In this document: in pieces, positions 1 through 6,930 of the stretch
Layout of the letters: each line of letters starts with the position of its first letter
Position numbering within the stretch: position 1 is the first letter of the stretch
Translations under genes and position numbers: made by a program
Notes under the pieces: model-generated
Databases searched by the model: none
Told to the model about the DNA's origin: nothing
Seen by the model: the letters and a program-made list of their open reading frames with translations, nothing else
From: Streptomyces roseoviridis
GTDB lineage: Bacteria > Actinomycetota > Actinomycetes > Streptomycetales > Streptomycetaceae
Length of the DNA stretch: 64,000 nucleotides
Assembly: GCF_039535235.1 (NCBI RefSeq)
Contig: NZ_BAAAWU010000001.1
Location: forward strand, 4,712,001-4,776,000
Reading direction: 5' to 3'

Positions 1-584
1 AGTTCGGGCGCACCCCGCTCCAGGCCGCCTCGCTCACCTTCATCGGCCCGCTGCTCGGCTCGCTCGTCCGGCCGGTCGGCGGCGCGCTGGCCGACCGGCA
101 CGGCGGCGCCCGCATCACCCTGGCCACCTTCGCCGCCATGGCCCTCGCCGCCGGAGTCGTCCTCTACGCCTCGGTCGTGGAGTCCCTCGCCGTCTTCCTG
201 GTCGGCTTCATCGGCCTCTTCGTCCTCAGCGGCCTCGGCAACGGCTCCACGTACAAGATGATCCCGGCGATCTTCCTCACCCAGGGGCACCGCAAGGGCC
301 TCGCGGGCGAGGAGGCCGAGGCGTACGGGCGGCGCCTGTCCGGAGCCTCGATGGGGCTCATCGGCGCGGTCGGCGCGCTCGGCGGCCTCGGCATCAACCT
401 CGCCTTCCGGCAGTCCTTCCTCACGGTCGGCTCCGGCACCGCCGCCTTCGTGGCCTTCCTCGCCTTCTACGCCGCGTGCATGGTGGTCACCTGGGCGGTA
501 TACCTTCGCCGTCCCTCCGCCGTGGCCCCCGTCCCCGACACCGCCGCCGACGCGGAACCGCGGCGCGCCCCCGCCGAGGTATGA
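1..584 (+). CDS. NarK-type nitrate/nitrite transporter (MFS), 3' part
   Basis: Cut by the window edge: the frame is open from base 3 to a TGA at 582-584, giving the last 193 residues. The visible part has alternating hydrophobic helices, and near its start the loop GGALADRHGGAR, the conserved cytoplasmic loop of major facilitator proteins of the NarK/NasA group. These carry nitrate in, or exchange nitrite out, across the cell membrane. The tail after the last helix (about 20 residues) is polar and Ala/Pro rich. The next gene, a NnaR-like nitrate regulator, starts 6 bp after the stop, so the two are probably cotranscribed and translationally coupled. This matches the narK-nnaR pair I recall in S. 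coelicolor. The promoter lies outside the window. Confidence 0.8.
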   Translation, partial: FGRTPLQAASLTFIGPLLGSLVRPVGGALADRHGGARITLATFAAMALAAGVVLYASVVESLAVFLVGFIGLFVLSGLGNGSTYKMIPAIFLTQGHRKGLAGEEAEAYGRRLSGASMGLIGAVGALGGLGINLAFRQSFLTVGSGTAAFVAFLAFYAACMVVTWAVYLRRPSAVAPVPDTAADAEPRRAPAEV

Positions 585-590
585 GTCACA

Positions 591-2096
591 GTGGGCCCCC
601 ACGGCCGTAACGACCAGGAAATACGCGCGAACCGAGACCGACACGCGGCCCCGGCAGTCTCGGCCGACAGGGACGAGCACGACAGGGGCGAGCACGACAT
701 GGGCGAACGGCACGACATGGACGAGCGCCACACGGGCGGGCACGAGACGGGCGGAAACGAGACCGGTGCCACCGAGAGCGGCACCCTCGAGACGGAGACA
801 GGCGGGCACGAGAGCGGCGCCCCCGAGACGGAGACGGGCGGGCACGAGAGCGGCGCCCCCGAGACGGAGACGGGCGGGCACGAGAGCGGCGGGCGGGGCG
901 CCGACCCGCGCGAGACCGGTGGGCGTCAGGGCGGTGCGCGCGGACCGGGCGGGCAGGGAGACGAGGGGCCGCTGGCGGGATTCACCGTCGGGGTCACGGC
1001 GGCCCGGCGCGCCGACGAGCTGATCGCGCTGCTGCGCCGCCGGGGCGCGGGCGTCGTCCACGGCCCCGCGCTGCGGATCGTGCCGCTCGCCGACGACACC
1101 GAACTGCTCGCCGCGACCAAGGACCTCATCGACCACGCCCCGGACGTCGTCGTCGCCACCACGGCGATCGGCTTCCGCGGCTGGGTCGAGGCCGCCGACG
1201 GCTGGGGCTTCGGCGAACAGCTCGTCGACCGGCTGCGCGGGGTCGAACTGCTCGCCCGCGGCCCCAAGGTGAAGGGCGCGGTCAGGGCGGCCGGGCTCAC
1301 CGAGACCTGGTCGCCGTCCTCCGAGTCGATGGCCGAGGTCCTCGACCGGCTCCTCGACGAGGGCGTCGCAGGGCGGCGCATCGCCCTCCAGCTGCACGGC
1401 GAGCCGCTGCCCGGTTTCGTGGAGGCGCTCTGCGCGGCCGGCGCGGAGGTCGTGCCCGTCCCCGTCTACCGCTGGATGCCGCCCGAGGACACCGGCCCGC
1501 TCGACCGGCTGCTCGACGCGACCGTGGGCCGCGCCCTGGACGCGGTGACCTTCACCAGCGCGCCGGCCGCCGCCTCCCTCCTCGACCGGGCGCGTGACCG
1601 AGGGCTCCTCGACGAACTCCTCGCCGCCCTGCGGCACGACGTGCTCGCGGTGTGCGTCGGCCCCGTGACGGCGCTTCCCCTGCAGGCCCTCGCCGTCGAC
1701 ACCCACCAGCCCGAGCGCTTCCGGCTCGGCCCCCTCGTCCAGCTCCTGTGCCAGGAGCTGCCCGCCCGGGCCCGGGTGCTGCCGGTCGCCGGGCACCGCA
1801 TCGAGATCCGCGGCCACGCGGTCCTCGTCGACGGCACCCTGCGCCCGGTGCCGCCGGCCGGCATGGCCCTGCTCGGCCTGCTCGCCCGCCGCCCCGGCTG
1901 GGTCGTCGGCCGGGGCGAACTCCTGCGCGCCCTCCCGGGCGCGGGCCGCGACGAGCACGCCGTCGAGACGGCGATGGCCCGCCTGCGCACGGCCCTGGGC
2001 GCACCGAAGCTGATCCAGACGGTGGTCAAACGGGGCTACCGACTGGCTCTCGACCCCGCGGCGGACACGAAGTACGGGGCGGGGGAGGAGGGCTAG
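591..2096 (+). CDS. nnaR: NnaR-like regulator: HemD-like domain fused to winged helix
   Basis: 501 residues from a GTG. Residues 1 to about 125 are Gly/Glu/Thr-rich low complexity with three copies of a 12-residue repeat. Residues 126 to about 395 form a uroporphyrinogen-III synthase (HemD) fold, beginning LAGFTVGVTAARR. The last 100 residues are an OmpR-type winged helix ending VQTVVKRGYRL-like (IQTVVKRGYRLAL). This architecture is that of NnaR of S. coelicolor, a DNA-binding co-activator with GlnR of nitrate/nitrite genes rather than a haem enzyme. Its place directly after narK supports this. The start at 591 is 6 bp past the narK stop with GAGG upstream; ATGs at 700 and 715 within the disordered region are alternatives, so the true N-terminus is uncertain. 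Role is inferred from family and context. Confidence 0.82.
   Translation: MGPHGRNDQEIRANRDRHAAPAVSADRDEHDRGEHDMGERHDMDERHTGGHETGGNETGATESGTLETETGGHESGAPETETGGHESGAPETETGGHESGGRGADPRETGGRQGGARGPGGQGDEGPLAGFTVGVTAARRADELIALLRRRGAGVVHGPALRIVPLADDTELLAATKDLIDHAPDVVVATTAIGFRGWVEAADGWGFGEQLVDRLRGVELLARGPKVKGAVRAAGLTETWSPSSESMAEVLDRLLDEGVAGRRIALQLHGEPLPGFVEALCAAGAEVVPVPVYRWMPPEDTGPLDRLLDATVGRALDAVTFTSAPAAASLLDRARDRGLLDELLAALRHDVLAVCVGPVTALPLQALAVDTHQPERFRLGPLVQLLCQELPARARVLPVAGHRIEIRGHAVLVDGTLRPVPPAGMALLGLLARRPGWVVGRGELLRALPGAGRDEHAVETAMARLRTALGAPKLIQTVVKRGYRLALDPAADTKYGAGEEG
789..890 (+). repeat. 36-bp in-frame tandem repeat, about 3 copies, in nnaR
   Basis: Units begin at 789, 825 and 861 and differ by single bases; the third lacks its last 6 bp. 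Each encodes the 12-residue unit ETETGGHESGAP. Because the period is a multiple of three, copy-number change keeps the frame. It lies in the disordered N-terminal region, before the HemD domain. Confidence 0.9.
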
Positions 2097-2157
2097 AGGT
2101 CCTGGACACGTCCGGGGCGCGGAGAGCCCGTACCGGCAGCCCGGTTACCGTACGCGG

Positions 2158-2847
2158 ATGACCAAGATCGCCGACCGTGTCCGGATCCGGCCGGGCACCC
2201 CCGCCGACGCCGCCGCCCTCGCCGACGCACTGCTGCGCAACCGGACGTACCTGGGGCCCTGGGAACCCCGCTGGGGCGAGACCTACTACACGGCCGAGGG
2301 GCAGGCGGCCCGGCTCGCTGACGGGCGCCCGCGGTGGTTCGCCGTGGTCGACGGGACGCCCGGAACCGGCGCGACGGACGGAACCGGCGCGACGGACGGA
2401 ACCGGTGCGACGGACGGAACCGGTGCGACGGACGGAACCGGTGCGACGGACGGGGGCGACCGGGCAGGCGGCGCCGTCGGGGCGGGGGAGGGAGCGGACG
2501 GTGGAGCGGCGCGCGAGGTGATCGTCGGGTCCGTGACGCTCTCCGGGATCGCGCTGGGCCCCTTCCGCAGCGCCGCGCTCGGTTACTGGGTCGCCGAGGA
2601 CCACGCCGGCCGCGGCCTCGCCACGGCCCTGGTCGAGGAGGCGTGCCGGGCCGCCCGCGAGGAACTCGGCCTGCACCGGATCGAGGCCGGCACCCTGCCG
2701 CACAACCACGCCTCCCAGCGGGTCCTCGCCAAGTGCGGCTTCGAACGGATCGGCACCGCGCCCCGCTACCTCCACATCGACGGCGACTGGCGCGACCACC
2801 ACCTCTTCCAGCGCGTCCTGCACGACGACCCGCCACCGGCCTTCTAG
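2158..2847 (+). CDS. GNAT N-acetyltransferase (RimJ/RimL type) with repeat insertion
   Basis: 229 residues. It opens with VRIRPGTPADAAALADALLRNRTYLGPWEP, the start of the RimJ/RimL-like acetyltransferase fold, and has GYWVAEDHAGRGLATALVEEACRAA near residues 140-165, the acetyl-CoA-binding Q/R-x-x-G-x-A/G region. The end, AGTLPHNHASQRVLAKCGFERIGTAPRYLHIDGDWRDHHLFQRVL, is typical of enzymes acetylating N-termini or small amines. Between the first and second strands (residues 66-110) is a low-complexity insertion with five GTGATD units, absent from ordinary family members. The substrate cannot be told. It stands alone and meets the next, convergent gene tail to tail with a 4-bp overlap of stop codons. 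Confidence 0.82.
   Translation: MTKIADRVRIRPGTPADAAALADALLRNRTYLGPWEPRWGETYYTAEGQAARLADGRPRWFAVVDGTPGTGATDGTGATDGTGATDGTGATDGTGATDGGDRAGGAVGAGEGADGGAAREVIVGSVTLSGIALGPFRSAALGYWVAEDHAGRGLATALVEEACRAAREELGLHRIEAGTLPHNHASQRVLAKCGFERIGTAPRYLHIDGDWRDHHLFQRVLHDDPPPAF
2362..2451 (+). repeat. 18-bp tandem repeat, 5 copies, inside the GNAT gene
   Basis: Five adjacent 18-bp units (2362, 2380, 2398, 2416, 2434), nearly identical, encode GTGATD five times. Third-position differences (ggc/ggt) split them into two early and three late copies, which suggests stepwise duplication. Confidence 0.93.
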
Positions 2848-3700
2848 CCGCCGGTGTCTCCCGGGCCCGCCGCCCGCAGCATCGGCACCCTCGGGTGCGA
2901 CTTACGGGGGCCCGGCCGGAAGAGCATGATGATCAGGCGGGCTCCGGGGGCCGTGAGCGGCTGGGCGGCGCAGATGCTGACGTGGCCCGGGCCGTGCAGG
3001 GCGTGGTGCAGGGGACGTTCGTCGCCGTCCGGGTGGATGTGGGCGCCGCACGCCTCCCACATCGGGCCGAGGGCCGGGTCCGCGCGCACCTCCCGCTCGA
3101 TCCGGCGCAGGGTCGCGTCCTCCGGGCGCGCGGCGAGCGCGGCGCGCAGCTGCGGCAGGACCAGCGGGGCCCAGACGGTGTCCCAGTCGACGAGGCTGGT
3201 CCCGCGGGCCTCCCTGTCGAGGAGCATCCAGCGCAAGGTGTTCGCGGGGACGCGGCGCCCCGGGTGCATGTCGGCGAAGTGCCGGTTGTGGGCGAGCAGG
3301 TTCCAGGACGCGTCGGTCAGGTACGCCATGTGGCCGATGCCGTCGACGGCCTCCTGCCACACCCGGGGACCTCCAGGCCGGAGGAGGGGTTGAGCGGTCC
3401 CGGCGGGTCGCCGATCCCCGCGTACCGGCAGAGCATCACCCACTCCTGCTCGTTGAGCCCGAAGAGGCGGCCGACCTGCCGCAGGTAGTCGGCGGGCGGG
3501 TTCGGGTAGCGGCCGGTCTCCAGGCGGTTGTACGTGTCGATCGCGCGGCAGGTCAGCTCGTCGACCTGCTGCTGCGACAGACCGCGGGCGCGCCGGCCGC
3601 GGCCGGTGGGCCGGGAGAGTCCGTGGGCCTCGGGGGCGATCAGTTCGCGGCGTTCCTTCAGGAGGGCCCGTAGCGCCGTCTTGTTCACCGCACCCCCCAT
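2844..3700 (-). pseudogene. XRE/MmyB-type regulator interrupted by a -1 frameshift
   Basis: The N-terminal part (3700 down to about 3366) encodes a Cro/C1-type helix-turn-helix, with RARGLSQQQVDELTCRAIDTYNRLETGRYPNPP, followed by the conserved FGLNEQEWVMLCRYAGIGDPPGP linker. The ligand-binding MmyB domain (VWQEAVDGIGHMAYLTDASWNLLAHN to LIIMLFRPGP) follows in another frame down to the TAG at 2844-2846. The two halves join perfectly if one C is restored in the CCC run at 3362-3364 (plus strand), giving GLEVPG-VWQEAVDG and a protein of about 285 residues, normal for the family. So this is either a true one-base deletion in a C/G run or a sequencing error. As written it makes a 127-residue truncated product. 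The start could be the GTG at 3688 instead of the ATG at 3700. Confidence 0.8.
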
Positions 3701-4070
3701 ATGTCCGTACGCGAATTCCTAGGAAAAACGGTCCGTAGATAATAAACAGTTCAACATTCATGCTGTGGGTGCCCCTCGCTGACCTGCGAGGACGCCATGA
3801 CGACCGGACGGCACCCCCCGAGCAGTCCGGTCCCGCCGGCCCGGGCGGCTCCCCCGTACGCCCGGGCCGGCCCCCCGTCCGCGGACGCGGCACATCGCCC
3901 CTCGCGCCGTCACCGTCCCGGCCCGCCACGGCCCCGGCCCCTCGCCGGCCGCTCACCGGCCCGTCACCGGTCCCGCTACGCCACCCCGCTGACACGGCAC
4001 CAGGACTGACACGGCGCCCCCTGGTGGCGTAGCCTCGAAGGCTGCCCAGTGCACGTCAGAAGGGGGCCAG
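3701..4070. other. Intergenic region between divergent MmyB regulator and helicase
   Basis: 370 bp. Bases 3716-3765 are unusually A/T rich for this genome and probably hold the promoter of the leftward regulator. The rest is Pro/Arg-coding-like GC-rich DNA with no convincing gene; the short open frames in it have unbiased composition. The helicase promoter is at its right end. Confidence 0.5.
4006..4035 (+). promoter_or_regulatory. Candidate vegetative promoter of the HelD/HelR-like gene
   Basis: CTGACA at 4006-4011 and TAGCCT at 4030-4035 are separated by 18 bp, close to the streptomycete HrdB pattern TTGAC-N18-TAGRRT. A transcript from about 4042 would have a 29-nt leader holding the AAGGGGG ribosome site. 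The inverted repeat known as the rifamycin-associated element was looked for and not seen. Confidence 0.45.
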
Positions 4071-6416
4071 GTGGCCGCGCAGGAAGCCGTCGACACGGTC
4101 AGAGACCGCGAGATCGGTGTCGAACAGGAACATCTGGATCGGGTCTACCGCCGCCTCGAGGAGAAGATCCACGAGGCCGAGTTCCTGATGAACGACGCCG
4201 CCCAGCGGGGCCAGGTCGGCACGCCCGGCGCCCTCGCCGAGCGCGACGCCCAGGTCTTCCGTGCCGGCATCCATCTCAACCGGCTCAACAACGAGTTCGA
4301 GGACTTCCTCTTCGGCCGGATCGACCTCCTGTACGGCAAGGACGGCAAGAAGGGCCCCGACGGCGCCTACACCTCCGTCGAACCCGCCGAGGACGCCGTA
4401 CGGACCGAGGACGGCCGGCAGTACGCCGAGATCGGCGAGACCCTGCACATCGGCCGCATCGGCGTCCTCGACGCCGACTACTCCCCGCTGGTCATCGACT
4501 GGCGGGCGCCCGCCGCCGCCCCGTTCTACCGCTCCACCCCCGTCGACCCCGGCCGGGTGGTGCGCCGCCGCGTCATCCGCTCCAAGGGCCGCAAGGTCCT
4601 CGGCGTCGAGGACGACCTGATGCGCCCCGAGCTGGAGGCCACCCTCGACGGCCGCGAGCTCCCCGTCATCGGCGACGGCGCCCTCATGGCCGCGCTCGGC
4701 CAGGCCCGCAGCCACACCATGCGGGACATCGTGGCCTCCATCCAGGCCGAACAGGACCTGGTCATCCGCGCCCCCGCCGCCTCCGTCACCTACGTCGAGG
4801 GCGGCCCCGGCACCGGCAAGACCGCCGTCGCCCTGCACCGCGCCGCCTATCTGCTCTACCAGGACCGGCGCCGTTACGCCGGCGGCATCCTCATCGTCTC
4901 GCCGACCCCGCTGCTGGTGTCGTACACCGAGGGCGTGCTGCCCTCGCTCGGCGAGGAGGGCCAGGTCGCCATCCGGGCGCTCGGCTCGCTGGTCGACGGG
5001 GTCGAGGCCGACGCGTACGACGAGCCCGCCGTCGCCCGGGTCAAGGGCTCCTCCCGGATGGTCGCCGTGCTGCGCAAGGCCGCCCGCGGCGCCCTGGAGA
5101 CCCCGGCTCCCCGGGCCCAGCTCGCCTTCGACGAGGACGACGAGGCACCCGGGGCCCCGGCCGGCACCCCGGCCCTGCTGCGCGTCGTCGCCTTCGGCCG
5201 CCGCCTGGAGCTCGGCGCCGACGAGCTCAAGCGCATCCGCCACAACGTCCTGGGCGGCACCGCGCCCGTCAACCTGCTGCGCCCCCGCGCCCGCCGGCTG
5301 CTGCTCGACGCGCTGTACGCCAAGTCCGGCGCGGCCGGCCGGCACAGCGACCCCGAGCTCGCCGCCGAACTGCGCTCCTCCTTCGACGAGGACGTGTCCA
5401 CCGAGGACTCCTTCCTCGCCTTCCTCGACGCCTGGTGGCCCGAGCTCACCCCGCGCCGGGTCCTCGACGCCATGGCGGACGAGAAGCGGCTCGGCCGCTG
5501 GGCCCGCCGGATCCTCAACCCCGGCGAGGTCCGCCGGCTCGCCCGCTCGCTGCGCCGCCCCGGGCTGTCCGTGCACGACGTGGCCCTGCTCGACGAGCTC
5601 CACACCCTGCTGGGCACCCCGGCGCGGCCCCGCAAGAAGCGGGAGTACGACCCGCTGGACCAGCTCACGGGCCTGGAGGAGCTCATGCCCGTACGGGAGG
5701 AGACCCAGCGGGAGCGCGCCGAGCGGCTGGCGGCCGAGCGCACCGAGTACGCGCACGTCATCGTCGACGAGGCCCAGGACCTCACGCCCATGCAGTGGCG
5801 GATGGTCGGCCGGCGCGGCCGGCACGCCACCTGGACGGTGGTCGGCGACCCCGCCCAGTCCTCCTGGTCCGACCCGGACGAGGCGGCCGCCGCCCGCGAC
5901 GAGGCCCTCGGCACCCGGCCGCGCCGCCGCTTCGAGCTCACCGTGAACTACCGCAACCCGGCCGAGATCGCCGAGCTCGCCGCCAAGGTCCTCGCCCTCG
6001 CCATGCCCGGCAAGGAATCGCCGAAGGCGGTGCGCTCCACCGGCGTCGAGCCCCGGTTCGTGGCCGTGGGGGACAAGGGCGAGCTGGCCGGAACCGTACG
6101 GTCGGAGGCCGAGCGGCTCCTGGAGCGGGTGGACGGCACGGTCGGCGTGGTGGTCGCCATGAACCGGCGGGCGGAGGCCGCCCGCTGGCTCGCCGGCCTC
6201 GGCGACCGGGTGGTGGCGCTCGGCTCGCTGGAGGCCAAGGGCCTGGAGTACGACGCCACGGTGGTCGTCTCGCCCGCGGAGATCGCGGACGAGTCGCCGG
6301 CCGGCCTGCGGGTGCTCTACGTGGCGCTGACCCGGTCCACCCAGGCGCTGACGGTGGTCTCCGGGGACCGGGACCTGCCCGACGCGGACGGCGTGCCGGA
6401 CCTGCTGCGCGACTGA
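4071..6416 (+). CDS. HelD/HelR-like RNA polymerase-associated ATPase (UvrD-type SF1)
   Basis: 781 residues from a GTG with AGGGGGC 6 bp upstream. The N-terminus (about residues 10-70) is a charged helical hairpin, EQEHLDRVYRRLEEKIHEAEFLMND, typical of HelD-family proteins where it enters the RNA polymerase secondary channel. The SF1 ATPase follows: Walker A GGPGTGKT at 244-251, an internal helical insertion (about 300-520), Walker B VDEAQD at 565-570, the NYRNPAEIAELA motif, then the LEAKGLEYD and LYVALTRSTQAL motifs near the C-terminus. Proteins of this class use ATP to pull stalled or rifamycin-bound polymerase off DNA. Actinobacteria often have more than one, and only some (HelR) give rifamycin tolerance; sequence alone does not say which this is. 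Earlier annotation as a plain UvrD DNA helicase is the alternative. Confidence 0.78.
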   Translation: MAAQEAVDTVRDREIGVEQEHLDRVYRRLEEKIHEAEFLMNDAAQRGQVGTPGALAERDAQVFRAGIHLNRLNNEFEDFLFGRIDLLYGKDGKKGPDGAYTSVEPAEDAVRTEDGRQYAEIGETLHIGRIGVLDADYSPLVIDWRAPAAAPFYRSTPVDPGRVVRRRVIRSKGRKVLGVEDDLMRPELEATLDGRELPVIGDGALMAALGQARSHTMRDIVASIQAEQDLVIRAPAASVTYVEGGPGTGKTAVALHRAAYLLYQDRRRYAGGILIVSPTPLLVSYTEGVLPSLGEEGQVAIRALGSLVDGVEADAYDEPAVARVKGSSRMVAVLRKAARGALETPAPRAQLAFDEDDEAPGAPAGTPALLRVVAFGRRLELGADELKRIRHNVLGGTAPVNLLRPRARRLLLDALYAKSGAAGRHSDPELAAELRSSFDEDVSTEDSFLAFLDAWWPELTPRRVLDAMADEKRLGRWARRILNPGEVRRLARSLRRPGLSVHDVALLDELHTLLGTPARPRKKREYDPLDQLTGLEELMPVREETQRERAERLAAERTEYAHVIVDEAQDLTPMQWRMVGRRGRHATWTVVGDPAQSSWSDPDEAAAARDEALGTRPRRRFELTVNYRNPAEIAELAAKVLALAMPGKESPKAVRSTGVEPRFVAVGDKGELAGTVRSEAERLLERVDGTVGVVVAMNRRAEAARWLAGLGDRVVALGSLEAKGLEYDATVVVSPAEIADESPAGLRVLYVALTRSTQALTVVSGDRDLPDADGVPDLLRD

Positions 6417-6599
6417 GGCGGGGCGCGGGCGGGCGGGCGCGGCGGACGGGGCCCGGAGAGAGCAGGGCGCGGCGGACGGGGCTCGGCGGGCCGGGCTCGG
6501 CGGTACGGGCTCGGGAGCGGGCCGGGCGCGCAGGTGAGGCTCGGCGGGCCGGGCTCGGGGCGGGCCGACCGGGGGGATTTCACGTCAACCCGCGCTGCG
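6417..6599. other. GC-rich spacer with short imperfect repeats
   Basis: Composed of variants of ggcggacggggc and ggctcggcgggccggg repeated several times. It contains no credible gene; it separates the helicase gene from the SigR-type promoter. Confidence 0.5.
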
Positions 6600-6625
6600 G
6601 GAATCGCTTCCCGGGGTGGTTTGTT
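6600..6625 (+). promoter_or_regulatory. SigR-type promoter (GGAAT-N18-GTT)
   Basis: GGAAT at 6600-6604 and GTT at 6623-6625 are exactly 18 bp apart, which is the consensus of promoters read by SigR, the thiol-oxidative-stress sigma factor of Streptomyces. The predicted start is near 6632. It would drive the structured RNA that ends at the terminator at 6735-6770, and, by read-through, the malic enzyme gene. The match to consensus is direct; use by SigR is inference. Confidence 0.6.
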
Positions 6626-6631
6626 AGCCTT

Positions 6632-6775
6632 GTCGTGACACCGGCTCGATCCAAGCCCCCGGGCCCAACCTTCGTCCCTCAGAGGGACCACTTGCCGCGA
6701 GGCGAGCATGGCGGGCCGGTGTCGCCCACGTGGAGAGGTCCTCGTCACCTTCGGGTGACGGGGGCCTCTTCTGTT
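6632..6775 (+). ncRNA. Candidate structured small RNA (or attenuated leader) of about 140 nt
   Basis: No reading frame fits, but the segment folds into successive stems: GTCCCT-CAG-AGGGAC (6671-6685), CTTGCC-GCGA-GGCGAG just after it, and a 15-bp stem with a TTCG loop at the end (6735-6768). It starts at a SigR-type promoter and ends in an intrinsic terminator, so it has the bounds of an independent sRNA. I recall a small RNA being reported at the corresponding S. coelicolor locus, but could not check this. The alternative is a transcription-attenuated leader of the malic enzyme gene 160 bp downstream. Confidence 0.5.
6735..6774 (+). terminator. Intrinsic terminator with 15-bp stem and TTCG loop
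   Basis: Left arm 6735-6749 pairs fully (with G-U wobbles) with 6754-6768 around a TTCG tetraloop, followed by TTCTGTTT. It would end the candidate small RNA upstream of the malic enzyme promoter. Confidence 0.75.
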
Positions 6776-6830
6776 TCCCGGCCTTCTCTCGTATGGTGGA
6801 AACTACTTTCCGAAAACGAAAAGACCGTAT

Positions 6831-6849
6831 TACCTGCTACCGGCAGGTA
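6831..6849 (+). promoter_or_regulatory. Inverted-repeat operator upstream of malic enzyme
   Basis: TACCTGC-TACCG-GCAGGTA is a perfect 7-bp inverted repeat, and a second shifted palindrome CTACC-GGCA-GGTAG overlaps it. Such TACC/GGTA half-sites are typical of TetR-family regulators. It lies 80 bp before the malic enzyme start, just after an A-rich stretch (6810-6822) suited to a promoter. The regulator is unknown. Confidence 0.4.
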
Positions 6850-6930
6850 GGTGCGACCATCGGAGGGCGCCGCCGGGCAACCAGCCGGCCGGCGTAGCAA
6901 CGAAGCTAGGGAAAGCAGAGGAACACGGCC

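Noticed and set aside
3701..4070. Small Pro/Arg-rich frames (70-90 codons) before the helicase gene as genes.
   Set aside because: No ribosome site, random-looking composition and overlap with the promoter.
3990..4070. A rifamycin-associated element before the HelD/HelR-like gene.
   Set aside because: No inverted repeat of the expected GGGGCTTGC/GCAAGCCCC type is present, so rifamycin induction is not supported.
4049..6850. A 933-codon plus-strand frame overlapping the HelD/HelR-like gene.
   Set aside because: Arg/Pro/Gly-rich out-of-frame reading; the conserved ATPase is in the next frame.
6850..6930. The GGCAACC-containing leader of malic enzyme as a SAM riboswitch.
   Set aside because: GGGCAACCAG resembles the SAM motif only in one short block; the conserved GGTCATGAGTG-like start and the second helix are missing.
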